Below, in pieces: positions 53,921 through 63,121 of a DNA stretch of 64,000 nucleotides (position 1 is the first letter of the stretch; the number at the start of each line of letters is the position of its first letter). The translations under genes and the position numbers were made by a program. Source of the stretch: Microbacterium soli (GTDB lineage Bacteria; Actinomycetota; Actinomycetes; Actinomycetales; Microbacteriaceae). The stretch is taken from positions 1,922,001 through 1,986,000 of the forward strand of contig NZ_BAABCP010000001.1 of NCBI RefSeq assembly GCF_039539005.1, in the 5' to 3' direction. The notes below the pieces were generated by a model, which searched no databases, was not told the DNA's origin, and worked only from the letters and a program-made list of their open reading frames with translations.

Positions 53921-53961
53921 CGACCAATACTTTCCTAACCCCGACCAATGATTTCGTAACC
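53921..53961. promoter_or_regulatory. Two 20-bp direct repeats, candidate operator for tctCBA and its regulator
   Basis: CGACCAATACTTTCCTAACC (53921-53940) and CGACCAATGATTTCGTAACC (53942-53961) match at 17 of 20 positions and are exactly 21 bp apart, two helical turns. They lie in the 156-bp divergent gap, 62 nt before tctC, upstream of a TAACGT -10 candidate (53985-53990). The arrangement suits a CitB-type HTH dimer bound on one face of DNA. Confidence 0.6.
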
Positions 53962-54022
53962 GGAGCGATCGGCGCGTGCGTGGCTAACGTGGCGTCATCC
54001 CACACCGCTCGAGGAGGAGCGC

Positions 54023-55039
54023 ATGAAGAGATCACGCACTGCACTGATGGCGATCGCGGCGGCAGCCGCTCTCGCCCTGACCGGATGCTCCACGGCGGCG
54101 GACGGCGGTGACGGCTCCGCCTCCGCAGGCGACGCGGAGCCGACCTTCACCGATGTCTCCGTCATCGTCCCCGCCGACCCCGGCGGGGGATGGGATCAGA
54201 CCGGCCGGACCATCGCGAAGGTGCTCACCGAGCAGGACATCGTCGGCAGCGCCCCCGTCACCAACGTGGGCGGCGCGGGCGGCACGATCGGCCTGGCGCA
54301 ACTCGCCAACGTGAAGGACCCGGCGACGCTCATGGTCGACGGACTGGTCATGGTGGGTGCCATCGAGACCAACGGCTCCCAGGTGCGCCTGGAGGACACC
54401 ACGCCCATCGCCCGTCTCACCGACGAGGCGCTCGTGGTGGTCGTCCCCGCCGACTCCCCGTACAAAGACCTGAAGGGCCTCGTCGAGGACATCGTCGAGC
54501 GGGGCCAGGAGGTCACGGTCACGGGAGGGTCGGCGGGCGGCGCCGACCACATCCTCGCCGGACTCATGCTCGAGGCCGCCGGTCTGAAGGGCGCGGAGAT
54601 CCCCGCGAAGCTGAACTACACGCCCAACGCCGGCGGTGGCGAGGCCGTGTCGCTGATCCTGGGCGGCAAGGTCGCCGCCGGCATCTCCGGAGTCGCCGAG
54701 TTCCAGCAGCACATCGAGGCCGGCACCATGCGCGCCCTGGCCGTGTCCGGCGAGGAGGAGGTCCCGCAGCTGCCGGGCGTGCCCACCATCACCGAGGCGG
54801 GCTACGACGTGGTGCTCACCAACTGGCGCGGGGTGATCGCCCCCGGCGACATCACCGACGCCGACCGTGCCGAGCTCGAGCGCATCATGACCGAGATGCA
54901 CGACACGGACGCCTGGACGCAGGAGTTGAAGACGAAGGGGTGGGCGGACGCCTTCCTCATCGGCCCCGAGCTGGATGCGTTCGTCACGCAGAACATCTCC
55001 GATGTGACCGGCACGCTCAAGAACATCGGGCTGATCTGA
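54023..55039 (+). CDS. tctC: Tricarboxylate transporter substrate-binding lipoprotein
   Basis: 338 aa. Signal peptide with lipobox LTGC (lipid Cys22). The mature part starts after a Gly/Asp/Ala linker and has the TctC hallmarks VIVPADPGGGWDQTGRTIAK and NVGGAGGTIGLAQLA. It captures citrate or another tri- or dicarboxylate outside for the TctA/TctB permease. ATG is preceded by CGAGGAGGAG. Stop and tctB start are 1 nt apart. Confidence 0.94.
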   Translation: MKRSRTALMAIAAAAALALTGCSTAADGGDGSASAGDAEPTFTDVSVIVPADPGGGWDQTGRTIAKVLTEQDIVGSAPVTNVGGAGGTIGLAQLANVKDPATLMVDGLVMVGAIETNGSQVRLEDTTPIARLTDEALVVVVPADSPYKDLKGLVEDIVERGQEVTVTGGSAGGADHILAGLMLEAAGLKGAEIPAKLNYTPNAGGGEAVSLILGGKVAAGISGVAEFQQHIEAGTMRALAVSGEEEVPQLPGVPTITEAGYDVVLTNWRGVIAPGDITDADRAELERIMTEMHDTDAWTQELKTKGWADAFLIGPELDAFVTQNISDVTGTLKNIGLI

Positions 55040-55040
55040 C

Positions 55041-55586
55041 ATGACCGCCCCGATCACAGGGGCGAACGGGCGGGCCGAGGACTCTCGGCCCGCCCTGCGG
55101 GTTCCGCTCGGAGAGCTCGCCTTCGCCCTGCTCATGCTCGTCCTCGGCGTGCTCGCGCTGATCGGCGCCTTCCGGATCCACGTGCCGGTGGGCATCCAGG
55201 TCGGTCCGCGGGTGTTCCCCATCGCCGTCTCGGCGCTGCTGATCGCCACAGCCGGGGCCGTCGTCATCGGCGCACTGCGCGGTCAGCGCGCGGAACCGGA
55301 GGACGGCGAGGACGTCGACCCGGACGCGAGCACCGACTGGCTCACGCTCGCGAAGATCGTCGGCGCGCTCATCGCGCACCTGCTGCTGATCGATCCCCTC
55401 GGCTGGGCGCCCGCGGCGGCCGTGCTGTTCGGCGCCGTGGCCTGGACTCTCGGTGCCAGGCGCTGGTGGCTCGGCTTCGTGATCGGACTGGTCGTGGCGC
55501 TCGCCGTGCAGGTGGTGTTCGGCGGACTGCTCGGGCTGTCGCTGCCCTGGGGACCCGTCTTCGGATGGCTGGGAGGGATGTTCTGA
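55041..55586 (+). CDS. tctB: Tricarboxylate transporter small permease subunit
   Basis: 181 aa, TctB/DUF1468 family with four membrane helices. The N-terminal helix ([19 protein letters not shown]) is followed by the family segment [19 protein letters not shown], and the middle loop is acidic ([14 protein letters not shown]). Forms the membrane unit with TctA. The stop overlaps the tctA start by one base (TGATG). Confidence 0.92.
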   Translation: MTAPITGANGRAEDSRPALRVPLGELAFALLMLVLGVLALIGAFRIHVPVGIQVGPRVFPIAVSALLIATAGAVVIGALRGQRAEPEDGEDVDPDASTDWLTLAKIVGALIAHLLLIDPLGWAPAAAVLFGAVAWTLGARRWWLGFVIGLVVALAVQVVFGGLLGLSLPWGPVFGWLGGMF

Positions 55587-57133
55587 TGGACAGCTGGAGT
55601 CTGCTCCTGGAGGGGTTCGCGACCGCATTGCAGCCGCAGTACCTCCTGTGGGCGTTCGTCGGGGTCTTCATCGGCACCGCCGTCGGCGTGCTGCCGGGCA
55701 TCGGGCCCGCCATGACCGTCGCACTTCTGCTGCCGCTGACCTACACGCTGGATGCCACGGCGGCCATCATCACCTTCGCGGGCATCTACTACGGCGGCAT
55801 GTACGGCGGATCCACCACCAGCATCCTGCTGAACACCCCCGGCGAATCGGCATCGATCGTCACGGCCATAGAGGGGAACAGGATGGCCAAGCTCGGCCGT
55901 GGCGCCGCGGCGCTCGCGACGGCCGCCATCGGCTCGTTCGTCGCGGGCACCATCGCCACGGTCGGGCTCACGCTCCTGGCGCCCGTCCTGGCGGACTTCG
56001 CGGTGTCGCTCGGCCCCGCCGACAAGCTCGCGCTCATCGTCGTCGCCTTCATCACCGTCGGCGCGCTGATGGGCAGATCGGTCTCGCGCGGGGTGCTGTC
56101 GCTCGCGATCGGGCTGTTCATCGGGCTCATCGGCACCGATGTTCTCTCGGGTCAGCAGCGGTACACCCTCGGCATGCCGGTGCTGGGCGAGGGGATCAGC
56201 GTCGTGCTCGTGGCCGTCGGCCTCTTCGCGGTCGGCGAGACGCTGTACGTCGCGGCGAGGCTCCGACACGGCGGCGTGGACGTCATCCCCGTGACGAAGG
56301 GGTGGCGCAGCTGGATGACGAAGGACGACTGGAAGCGCTCATGGAAGCCGTGGCTGCGCGGCACCGCGATCGGGTTCCCGATCGGCACGATCCCCGCGGG
56401 CGGCGCGGACGTGGCCACCTTCCTCTCCTACGCCGCCGAGCGCAGGCTCTCCAAGCGCAAGGACGAGTTCGGCCGTGGCGCGATCGAGGGCGTGGCCGGC
56501 CCGGAGGCCGCGAACAACGCGGCGGCCGCGGGGGTGCTCGTCCCGCTGCTGACCCTGGGGCTGCCGACGACGGCGACCGCGGCGATCATCCTGTTCGCGT
56601 TCCAGTCCTACGGCATCCAGCCCGGCCCCCAGCTGTTCGCCAACCAGCCGGCGCTGGTGTGGGCGCTGGTGGCGAGCCTGTACCTGGGCAACCTCATCCT
56701 CATCGTGCTGAACCTGCCGCTGGTGGGCATGTGGGTCAAGCTGCTGCAGATCCCGCGTCCGTACCTGTACGCCGGCATCCTCATGTTCGCCGCGTTCGGG
56801 GCGTACGCGATCCGGTTCGCCGTGGCGGACGTGGTCATCCTGCTCATCATCGGCGTGCTCGGGTACTTCATGCGCCGCTTCGCGGTCCCCGTCGCCCCTC
56901 TGGTGGTCGGCATGATCCTCGGGCCGATGGGCGAGGCGGAGATGCGCAAGGCGCTGCAGCTGAGCCAGGGCGATCCCAGCACACTGGTCATGCAGCCGTT
57001 CGCCGCGGCGGCGTACGGAGTGCTCGTGGTGCTCATCCTCGGCGCGCTGTGGCTGCGGCGGCGGCAGACCCGTTACGAGCAGCGCCTGACCGAGACCATC
57101 GCCGTCCCGATCACGGCTGATCAGGAGGTGTGA
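55586..57133 (+). CDS. tctA: Tricarboxylate transporter large permease subunit
   Basis: 515 aa with about 11-12 membrane helices. The two repeated substrate motifs of TctA are visible: [20 protein letters not shown] near residue 40 and [20 protein letters not shown] near 270. [20 protein letters not shown] and [16 protein letters not shown] are also typical. Driven by a cation gradient. The last gene of tctCBA; a separate leaderless gene follows. Confidence 0.95.
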   Translation: MDSWSLLLEGFATALQPQYLLWAFVGVFIGTAVGVLPGIGPAMTVALLLPLTYTLDATAAIITFAGIYYGGMYGGSTTSILLNTPGESASIVTAIEGNRMAKLGRGAAALATAAIGSFVAGTIATVGLTLLAPVLADFAVSLGPADKLALIVVAFITVGALMGRSVSRGVLSLAIGLFIGLIGTDVLSGQQRYTLGMPVLGEGISVVLVAVGLFAVGETLYVAARLRHGGVDVIPVTKGWRSWMTKDDWKRSWKPWLRGTAIGFPIGTIPAGGADVATFLSYAAERRLSKRKDEFGRGAIEGVAGPEAANNAAAAGVLVPLLTLGLPTTATAAIILFAFQSYGIQPGPQLFANQPALVWALVASLYLGNLILIVLNLPLVGMWVKLLQIPRPYLYAGILMFAAFGAYAIRFAVADVVILLIIGVLGYFMRRFAVPVAPLVVGMILGPMGEAEMRKALQLSQGDPSTLVMQPFAAAAYGVLVVLILGALWLRRRQTRYEQRLTETIAVPITADQEV

Positions 57134-57176
57134 CCGTCGGCGAAGGGCGCGGGGCTTCCGGGATAGTCTGGTTCCC

Positions 57177-57971
57177 GTGCATGAGGACCAGGCGATCACC
57201 CGGGGGCCTCGCGCCTATGTCGCGTTCGTCGTCATCGGCCTGACCGCAGGTCTGCTGTCAGGGTTGTTCGGCGTCGGCGGGGGAACGGTCATCGTCCCGC
57301 TGCTGGTGCTGATGCTGCGCTTCGATCAGCGCAGGGCGGCCGGCACGTCCCTGGCGGCCATCGTGCCGACGGCGAGCGTCGGAGTGGTCTCCTACGCCCT
57401 GTCCGGGTCGGTGGCCTGGATCGCGGCCCTCGTCCTCGCCGCCGCGTCCGTCATCGGCGCGCAGATCGGAACCCGCCTGCTGCCGAGGATCTCGCAGGCG
57501 GCGCTGCGATGGGGATTCGTCGCCTTCCTCGTGGTCGTCATCGTGAACCTGTTCATCGTCATCCCCTCCAGGGACGCCGAGTTCGTCCTCGGCTGGGGCA
57601 GCGGGGCGGGGCTTGTGACGCTCGGTCTGATCACCGGGATCATCGCGGGGCTCATCGGCGTCGGCGGCGGGGCGGTCATCGTCCCCGCGCTCATGATCGT
57701 CTTCGGCACCAGCGACCTCGTCGCCAAGGGGACCTCGCTCATGATGATGATCCCCACGGCGATCTCCGGCACGGTGGGCAACATCCGGCACCGCAACGTC
57801 GAGATCGCCGGGGCGCTGATCATCGGGGTCGCGGCGTGCACGATGACCGCGTTCGGAGCCTGGCTCGCCACGCTCATCGACCCCTTCACCGGCAACGTCC
57901 TGTTCGCCGCCTACCTGTTGGCGGTCGCCGTGCAGATGGGGCTGAGGGCCCTCCGACTGCGCGGTCGGTGA
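57177..57971 (+). CDS. TauE/SafE-family permease
   Basis: 264 aa, eight membrane helices in two repeated halves, each with the glycine motif GLFGVGGGTVIVPLL (first half) and GLIGVGGGAVIVPALM (second half). The family exports sulphite, sulphoacetate or other organic anions, or imports sulphur compounds; direction and substrate cannot be told. GTG is 7 nt after TAGTCT (57164-57169), so it is transcribed on its own rather than with tctCBA. Confidence 0.88.
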   Translation: MHEDQAITRGPRAYVAFVVIGLTAGLLSGLFGVGGGTVIVPLLVLMLRFDQRRAAGTSLAAIVPTASVGVVSYALSGSVAWIAALVLAAASVIGAQIGTRLLPRISQAALRWGFVAFLVVVIVNLFIVIPSRDAEFVLGWGSGAGLVTLGLITGIIAGLIGVGGGAVIVPALMIVFGTSDLVAKGTSLMMMIPTAISGTVGNIRHRNVEIAGALIIGVAACTMTAFGAWLATLIDPFTGNVLFAAYLLAVAVQMGLRALRLRGR

Positions 57972-58037
57972 GCGGTTCGACCCGCGCGGGCACGGATCAC
58001 CGACGGTCCCTCGTCCGAGCCCGGATAGGATCGAGGG

Positions 58038-58499
58038 GTGCCCGTGAACAACGATCTGGTCGGCCGGGAGTTCCCGCCGACGGCCCCCTACCTCGTCGGC
58101 CGCGAGAAGGTGCGCGAGTTCGCCCGCGCGGTCTTCGCCGACGCCCCGCAGCACACCGATGTCGCGGCCGCGCAGAGAGCCGGTTACGCCGACGTGGTCG
58201 CGCCGCCGACCTTCGCGATGGTCATCCAGGACCTCACCCTGCAGCAGCTGCTGGCCGAGCCGGACTCCGGCATCGTGCTGGCGCGCACCATCCACGCCGA
58301 GCAGCGCTTCACCTACTCGCGCCCCATCGTCGCGGGCGATGAGCTCACCGCGCAGCTGGCCGTCACCGGCATCCGCGCCCTCGGCGGCAATGCGATGATC
58401 ACGAGTGACGCGACCATCACCGACGCATCGGGCGAGCACGTCGTGACCGCGACGAGCGTGCTGCTGGTCGGCTCGGATGACGAGGGGGAGGACGCCTGA
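58038..58499 (+). CDS. HadA-like FAS1-type dehydratase domain protein
   Basis: 153 aa hot-dog fold, MaoC_dehydrat_N type. FPPTAPYLVGREKVREFARAV and the VVAPPTFAMVIQDL helix match the non-catalytic HadA/HadC partner that shapes the acyl pocket in actinobacteria. GTG is 6 nt after TAGGAT (58026-58031). Its stop overlaps the catalytic partner gene by one base. Confidence 0.88.
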   Translation: MPVNNDLVGREFPPTAPYLVGREKVREFARAVFADAPQHTDVAAAQRAGYADVVAPPTFAMVIQDLTLQQLLAEPDSGIVLARTIHAEQRFTYSRPIVAGDELTAQLAVTGIRALGGNAMITSDATITDASGEHVVTATSVLLVGSDDEGEDA

Positions 58500-58900
58500 T
58501 GTCCGAGCTCGTCGTGGGCGACGTGATCGCCGAGCGCACCGTGCACCTGACCCGCGAGTCGCTCGTGCGCTACGCCGGCGCATCCGGTGACTTCAACCCC
58601 ATCCACTACCGCGACGACGTCGCGGTCTCGGTCGGTCTGCCCGGAGTGCTCGCGCACGGGATGCTGACGATGGGCCTGGCCTCCTCGGTCGCGCTGGCGG
58701 CGCTCCCCGCCGATGTGCGGCTGATCGACTACGGCGTGCGCTTCACCAAGCCCGTCCTCGTCGATGCGGAGTCCGGTGCGGACGTGCACGTCCTCGCGAA
58801 GGTCGGCGCCGTGGACGAGACCTCGGCCCGCATCGACCTGACCGTGAAGGCCGCGGAGACGACCGTGCTCGTCAAGGCGCAGCTTCGGATCGCCCGCTGA
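58499..58900 (+). CDS. HadB-like MaoC dehydratase
   Basis: 133 aa hot-dog fold with the hydratase-2 motif ASGDFNPIHYRDD: catalytic Asp31 and His36. GVLAHGMLTMGLA follows. With the upstream partner it should dehydrate 3-hydroxyacyl-ACP/CoA. The hadA-hadB-murB order recurs in actinobacteria, linking acyl-chain and envelope synthesis. One nt before the murB start. Confidence 0.92.
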   Translation: MSELVVGDVIAERTVHLTRESLVRYAGASGDFNPIHYRDDVAVSVGLPGVLAHGMLTMGLASSVALAALPADVRLIDYGVRFTKPVLVDAESGADVHVLAKVGAVDETSARIDLTVKAAETTVLVKAQLRIAR

Positions 58901-58901
58901 G

Positions 58902-60044
58902 ATGACATCGCTCGAGGTGCCCGCGATCCCGCTGCGCGAACTGACCACCCTGCGGACGGGGGCGGCACCGGCACGGATGCTGGACGCGACCACCTCCGCT
59001 GAGCTGGTCGCCGCACTGCAGGAGGTGTGGGCTCGAGGCGAGGACTGGTTCGTGCTGGGCGGCGGTTCGAACCTGTTCGTCGGCGATGAGCCGTTCGACG
59101 GTGCCGTGGTCCGGATCCTCAGCACCGGCGTGGAGGAGCTCCCCTCGCCGCACGAGGGACGCATCCGGCTGCGGGTGCAGGCGGGGCACGGCTGGGACGA
59201 CCTGGTCGCTTACACGGTGGCCCGGGGCTATGCCGGCATCGAGGCGATGAGCGGCATCCCCGGCACCGTCGGCGCCGCCCCCGTGCAGAACGTCGGCGCC
59301 TACGGGCAGGAGATCCAGGAGACCCTCGTCGAGGTCGAGCTCGTCGACGAGGAATCCGACGGGCCGGTCGTCGTGCCGGCCGCCGAGTTGGGCCTGGGCT
59401 TTCGCACCTCAGTGCTCAAGCATCACTACGGCGCGTCCCCGCAGCGGCGGGCGGTCATCGTGTCGGTCACCCTCGATCTCGCCGTCACGGGCGATGCCGG
59501 ACGGGTCATCCACGGGGACCAGCTGCGGCGCGCACTGGGACTGGAGGGCTTCGAGCCGGTGCCGCTGGAGTGGGTGCGTTCGCGCATCCTGCAGACGCGG
59601 GCGGCGAAGGGCATGCTGCTGGACGAGGACGACGCCGACACGCACAGCGCCGGGTCGTTCTTCCAGAACGCGATCGTCTCCGAGCACTTCGCACGGACTC
59701 TGCCGCCGGAGTGCCCGCGGTGGCCGGTCGAGCCCGACCTCGACACCGTCACCGTCATCCCGCTGGACTCGTACGTCGGGCTGGCCCCTCGCGCCGAGCG
59801 CCCGGACGGGATGGTCAAGGTCAGCTCCGCATGGCTGATCGAGAACTCCGGCATCCGCAAGGGATTCCGGCTGCCCCGGTCGCGTGCCGCCATCTCCACC
59901 AAGCACGCCCTGGCACTGACCAACCGCGGCGGGGCGAGCGCGGCCGAACTGAGCGAACTGGCACGGTTCATCCAGGGTCGTGTACACGCCGAGTTCGGGC
60001 TGCTGCTGCAGCCCGAGCCCGTGCTGGTGGGCGTGGAGCTGTAA
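58902..60044 (+). CDS. murB: UDP-N-acetylmuramate dehydrogenase
   Basis: 380 aa, type I MurB with FAD. The FAD-binding signature is WFVLGGGSNLFVGDEPF, then SGIPGTVGAAPVQNVGAYGQ. The catalytic Ser is in HSAGSFFQNAIV, and the C-terminal end KHALALTNRGGASAAEL is standard. It makes UDP-MurNAc for peptidoglycan. ATG follows the hadB stop directly, so translation is coupled. Confidence 0.95.
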   Translation: MTSLEVPAIPLRELTTLRTGAAPARMLDATTSAELVAALQEVWARGEDWFVLGGGSNLFVGDEPFDGAVVRILSTGVEELPSPHEGRIRLRVQAGHGWDDLVAYTVARGYAGIEAMSGIPGTVGAAPVQNVGAYGQEIQETLVEVELVDEESDGPVVVPAAELGLGFRTSVLKHHYGASPQRRAVIVSVTLDLAVTGDAGRVIHGDQLRRALGLEGFEPVPLEWVRSRILQTRAAKGMLLDEDDADTHSAGSFFQNAIVSEHFARTLPPECPRWPVEPDLDTVTVIPLDSYVGLAPRAERPDGMVKVSSAWLIENSGIRKGFRLPRSRAAISTKHALALTNRGGASAAELSELARFIQGRVHAEFGLLLQPEPVLVGVEL

Positions 60045-60059
60045 CCCGAACTCGGGGGC

Positions 60060-61262
60060 TCAGGACGCGAACAGCCTCTGCAGTCGCTGCACGCCCTCCA
60101 GCAGCTGGTCATCGCCCAGGGCGTACGCCATGCGGATGTAACCGGACGGGCCGAAGGCCTCACCGGGGACGACCGCGACCTCCGCCTGGTCCAGGATCAG
60201 GTCCGCCAGCTCCAGCGAGGTGGTGGGTGTCACACCGCCCCAGCTGCGGCCCAGCAGGCCCTGCACGTCGGGGTACACGTAGAACGCGCCGGTCGAATTC
60301 GGGACCACGAGGCCCTCGATCTTCGAGAGTTCGGAGACGATCAGGCGGCGACGGCGGTCGAAGGCCTCGCGCATCGCCTCGGCCTCGTCCTGCGGGCCGT
60401 TGAGGGCGGCGATCGCACCGCGCTGCGCGACGTTGTTGACGTTGCTGCTCAAGTGCGACTGCAGGTTGCCGGCGATCTTGATGGCATCCGCGGGTCCCAC
60501 CATCCAGCCCACCCGCCAGCCGGTCATCGCGTACGTCTTGGCGACGCCGTTGACGAGGATGGTCTGGTTCGCGATCTCCGGCAGTGCCTGCACGATCGAG
60601 GTGGCCTGCACACCGTCGTACGTGAGGTTCTGGTAGATCTCGTCCGAGACGATCCAGATGCCGTGTTCCAGCGCCCACTCCGCGATGGCCCGCGTCTCCT
60701 CGGCGGTGTACACCGAACCGGTGGGGTTCGAGGGCGAGACGAACACCAGCACGGTCGTGCGGTCGGTACGGGCGGCCTCCAACTGCTCCACGGTGACCTT
60801 GTAATCCTGGTCGGCACCGGCGAACACCTCGACCGGGGTGCCGTCCGCCAGGCGGATCGCCTCCGGATAGGTGGTCCAGTAGGGGGTGGGCAGCAGCACC
60901 TCGTCGCCCGGGTTGATGACGGCCTGGAACGCCTGGTAGACCGACTGCTTGCCGCCGTTGGTGACGATGATCTGGCCGGGGGAGACCGCAAGACCCGAAT
61001 CGCGCAGCGTCTTCGCGGCGATGGCCTCGCGCAGTGCGGGAAGGCCGGTGGCGGGGGTGTAGCGATAATTCGCGGGGTCGGTGAGGGCTTCGGCCGCGGC
61101 GTCCACGATGAACTGCGGAGTGGGGAAGTCGGGTTCACCGGCCGCATAGGAGATGACGGGCCTGCCGTCGGCCTTGAGCGCCTTCGCCTTGGCATCCACC
61201 TTCAAGGTGGCGGACTCGGCGATGGCGGAGAGCTTGCGGGAGAGGGGTGCGCGTTCAGTCAC
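60060..61262 (-). CDS. aspC: Aspartate/aromatic aminotransferase, class I
   Basis: 400 aa. [17 protein letters not shown] and [11 protein letters not shown] at the N-terminus, then [15 protein letters not shown] and Lys242 in [15 protein letters not shown] as the PLP lysine; the substrate-carboxylate Arg is in GYIRMAYAL. Subgroup Ib AspAT by sequence pattern. GTG is 7 nt after TACCAT (61270-61275, minus strand), probably leaderless. Convergent with murB. Confidence 0.92.
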   Translation of the reverse strand: MTERAPLSRKLSAIAESATLKVDAKAKALKADGRPVISYAAGEPDFPTPQFIVDAAAEALTDPANYRYTPATGLPALREAIAAKTLRDSGLAVSPGQIIVTNGGKQSVYQAFQAVINPGDEVLLPTPYWTTYPEAIRLADGTPVEVFAGADQDYKVTVEQLEAARTDRTTVLVFVSPSNPTGSVYTAEETRAIAEWALEHGIWIVSDEIYQNLTYDGVQATSIVQALPEIANQTILVNGVAKTYAMTGWRVGWMVGPADAIKIAGNLQSHLSSNVNNVAQRGAIAALNGPQDEAEAMREAFDRRRRLIVSELSKIEGLVVPNSTGAFYVYPDVQGLLGRSWGGVTPTTSLELADLILDQAEVAVVPGEAFGPSGYIRMAYALGDDQLLEGVQRLQRLFAS

Positions 61263-61333
61263 GTCTTGAATGGTACCCGGACGCGTGCGTCCTCACGCGG
61301 CGACCGGTACCCTGTGCCCGCCGCCGGAGCCCG

Positions 61334-61774
61334 TCAGCTGCGGAAGGCGGACGGCACGGCGCAGTAGTCGGCGAACCGGCGGGACGGATGCTCCGGGTCG
61401 GTCACCTCGACCAGGGCGGTGGCGGCGGTGTGCGGCGCCTCGTCGCCGACCATCAGCCACACGCTGAAGTGCCACATGCCGCGACGGGCGGAGTCCAGCA
61501 GGTCGGCATCACCGGCGACCACGAGCACGGCGTCCTCACGCGTGCTGCGGAAGGGGGTGATGAGCTCGGCTCGCAGCACGTCGGCATCCACGGCATCCGG
61601 CGTCCGCGCCCGCGCGGCGATCCCCCTGGCCGTCAACGCGTCGGCCAGCCGCGCGGCGAACGCGGTGGAGCGGTCGCGATCCGGACTGGAGACGGCGATC
61701 ATCCGCGAACCCCGAGGGTAGGAGCGCAGGAACTCGTCGATGACGCTGTCGAGCAGGGGAACCGTGTCGGCCAT
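61334..61774 (-). CDS. Uridine-kinase-like protein with a degenerate P-loop
   Basis: 146 aa. The order of features follows P-loop uridine kinases: RMIAVSSPDRDRSTAFAARL (24-43) stands where the Walker A loop GPxGAGKTT should be, and the C-terminal LVEVTDPEHPSRRF (121-134) matches the nucleotide-kinase ending VDNTDPEHPRRVF. The Gly-Lys of the P-loop are lost, so kinase activity is unlikely. ATG is 7 nt after TACCCT (61782-61787, minus strand), so the gene still looks expressed. Perhaps a pseudoenzyme. Confidence 0.6.
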   Translation of the reverse strand: MADTVPLLDSVIDEFLRSYPRGSRMIAVSSPDRDRSTAFAARLADALTARGIAARARTPDAVDADVLRAELITPFRSTREDAVLVVAGDADLLDSARRGMWHFSVWLMVGDEAPHTAATALVEVTDPEHPSRRFADYCAVPSAFRS

Positions 61775-61792
61775 GGGCCCCAGGGTACGCCT

Positions 61793-63121
61793 CTACGGGG
61801 TGCGCGGGGCCGGTGGTTGCGATCCGCCTGCTCGGGCGGCCTGGAGCACGGATCGTGCCGGATCGGTGAGCAGGGCACCGATATCCGTGAGGAACCGGGC
61901 GGCATCCGCGCCGTCGATGAGTCGATGATCGAACGAGAGACTCAGCGTGAGCACATCGCGCAGGGCGATCTCATCCCTGTGATTCCATGGCAGGCGACGG
62001 ACCGCGCCCACTCCGAGGATCGCCGCTTCTCCGGGGTTGATGATCGGGGTTCCCGCGTCGATGCCGAGGCTTCCGATATTCGTGATGGTGATGGTACCCG
62101 CCCGCAGATCGTCCGTACTCGCTCTGCCCTCGCGTGCGACGCCGACCAGTTCCCGGATCCGCTCTGCCAGGGGGAGCAGGCCGAGTTCCTGCGCATTCTT
62201 GATGTTCGGCACGATGAGGCCGCGATCCGTCGCCGTGGCGATGCCCAGGTTGACGGCCGCGAATTGGACGATGTGACCGGATTCCTCGTCCCAGCGCGAG
62301 TTCATCATCGGGTGGGCGTCGATGACCAGGAGCAGTGCCTGCGAGACCATCGCCAGCATGTTCACTCGTGCGCCCTCGGAACGGAGTCTGGACAGCAGCG
62401 CCTCGGACTCGGTCACGTCGACGGTGAGGAACTCGGTCACATGCGGGGCGGTGAATGCGCTCTCGACCATCGCGCGCGCTGTTGCTCGGCGCACGCCGGT
62501 GATCGGAATCCGGGTTCTGACGGGGAGGGGATCCTGTGGCGCGGACGAGACGTGCGACGGCGCCGGGCTCACATCGCGCGCCCCCGCGATCGCCGTCATC
62601 ACATCGACGCGCTCGACACGGCCGTGGGGGCCGGTGCCGACGATGGCGGCGATGTCCACCCCGGCATCCGCGGCGAGTTTGCGCACGGGGGGAGTGGAGC
62701 GCGGCCTCCGAGGCGATGCCGACGTGGGTGACAGCGGACCACTCGCATCCGACGACCGCTCTGCGCTGGCGGATCGTCGTCGCCGGCGCACCGGCTGCTC
62801 CCGGGCCGCGCCATAGCCGACGAGAAGGCCCGGATCGGATGAGAGTGTGGTCTCGGGCCGAGGTTGGGAGACATCGGTCGACGTCGTCTGTACCGACAGC
62901 AGGGGTGCGCCCACTTCCACCGTTGACCCGACCGGGGCGTGCAGGGCGCTGACGGTGCCGTCGAACGGAGAGGGCAACTCGACCACGGCCTTGGCCGTCT
63001 CGACGTCGGCGATGATCTGATTGAGCGCCACGTGATCGCCCACGTCCACGTGCCAGGCGAGAACCTCAGCGTCGGTGAGTCCCTCGCCGAGGTCCGGAAG
63101 GTGGAAGTCACGGGTGCTCAT
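61793..63121 (-). CDS. Dihydrolipoamide acyltransferase (E2), branched-chain 2-oxoacid dehydrogenase type
   Basis: 442 aa. Lipoyl domain 1-80 with Lys44 in VETAKAVVE; Pro/Arg/Ser linker; peripheral-subunit-binding domain about 140-180 (VRKLAADAGVDIAAIVGTG, then HGRVERVDV). The catalytic domain ends in LSFDHRLIDGADAARFL with the His and Asp that transfer the acyl group. One lipoyl domain and the E1-beta neighbour point to the Bkd complex. The ATG overlaps the E1-beta stop by 4 nt, so the subunits are translated together. Confidence 0.92.
   Translation of the reverse strand: MSTRDFHLPDLGEGLTDAEVLAWHVDVGDHVALNQIIADVETAKAVVELPSPFDGTVSALHAPVGSTVEVGAPLLSVQTTSTDVSQPRPETTLSSDPGLLVGYGAAREQPVRRRRRSASAERSSDASGPLSPTSASPRRPRSTPPVRKLAADAGVDIAAIVGTGPHGRVERVDVMTAIAGARDVSPAPSHVSSAPQDPLPVRTRIPITGVRRATARAMVESAFTAPHVTEFLTVDVTESEALLSRLRSEGARVNMLAMVSQALLLVIDAHPMMNSRWDEESGHIVQFAAVNLGIATATDRGLIVPNIKNAQELGLLPLAERIRELVGVAREGRASTDDLRAGTITITNIGSLGIDAGTPIINPGEAAILGVGAVRRLPWNHRDEIALRDVLTLSLSFDHRLIDGADAARFLTDIGALLTDPARSVLQAARAGGSQPPAPRTP

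Noticed and set aside
55041..57971. TauE-type permease as a fourth gene of the tct operon
   Set aside because: It has its own TAGTCT box 7 nt before the start and a 43-nt gap after tctA, so a separate transcript is more likely.
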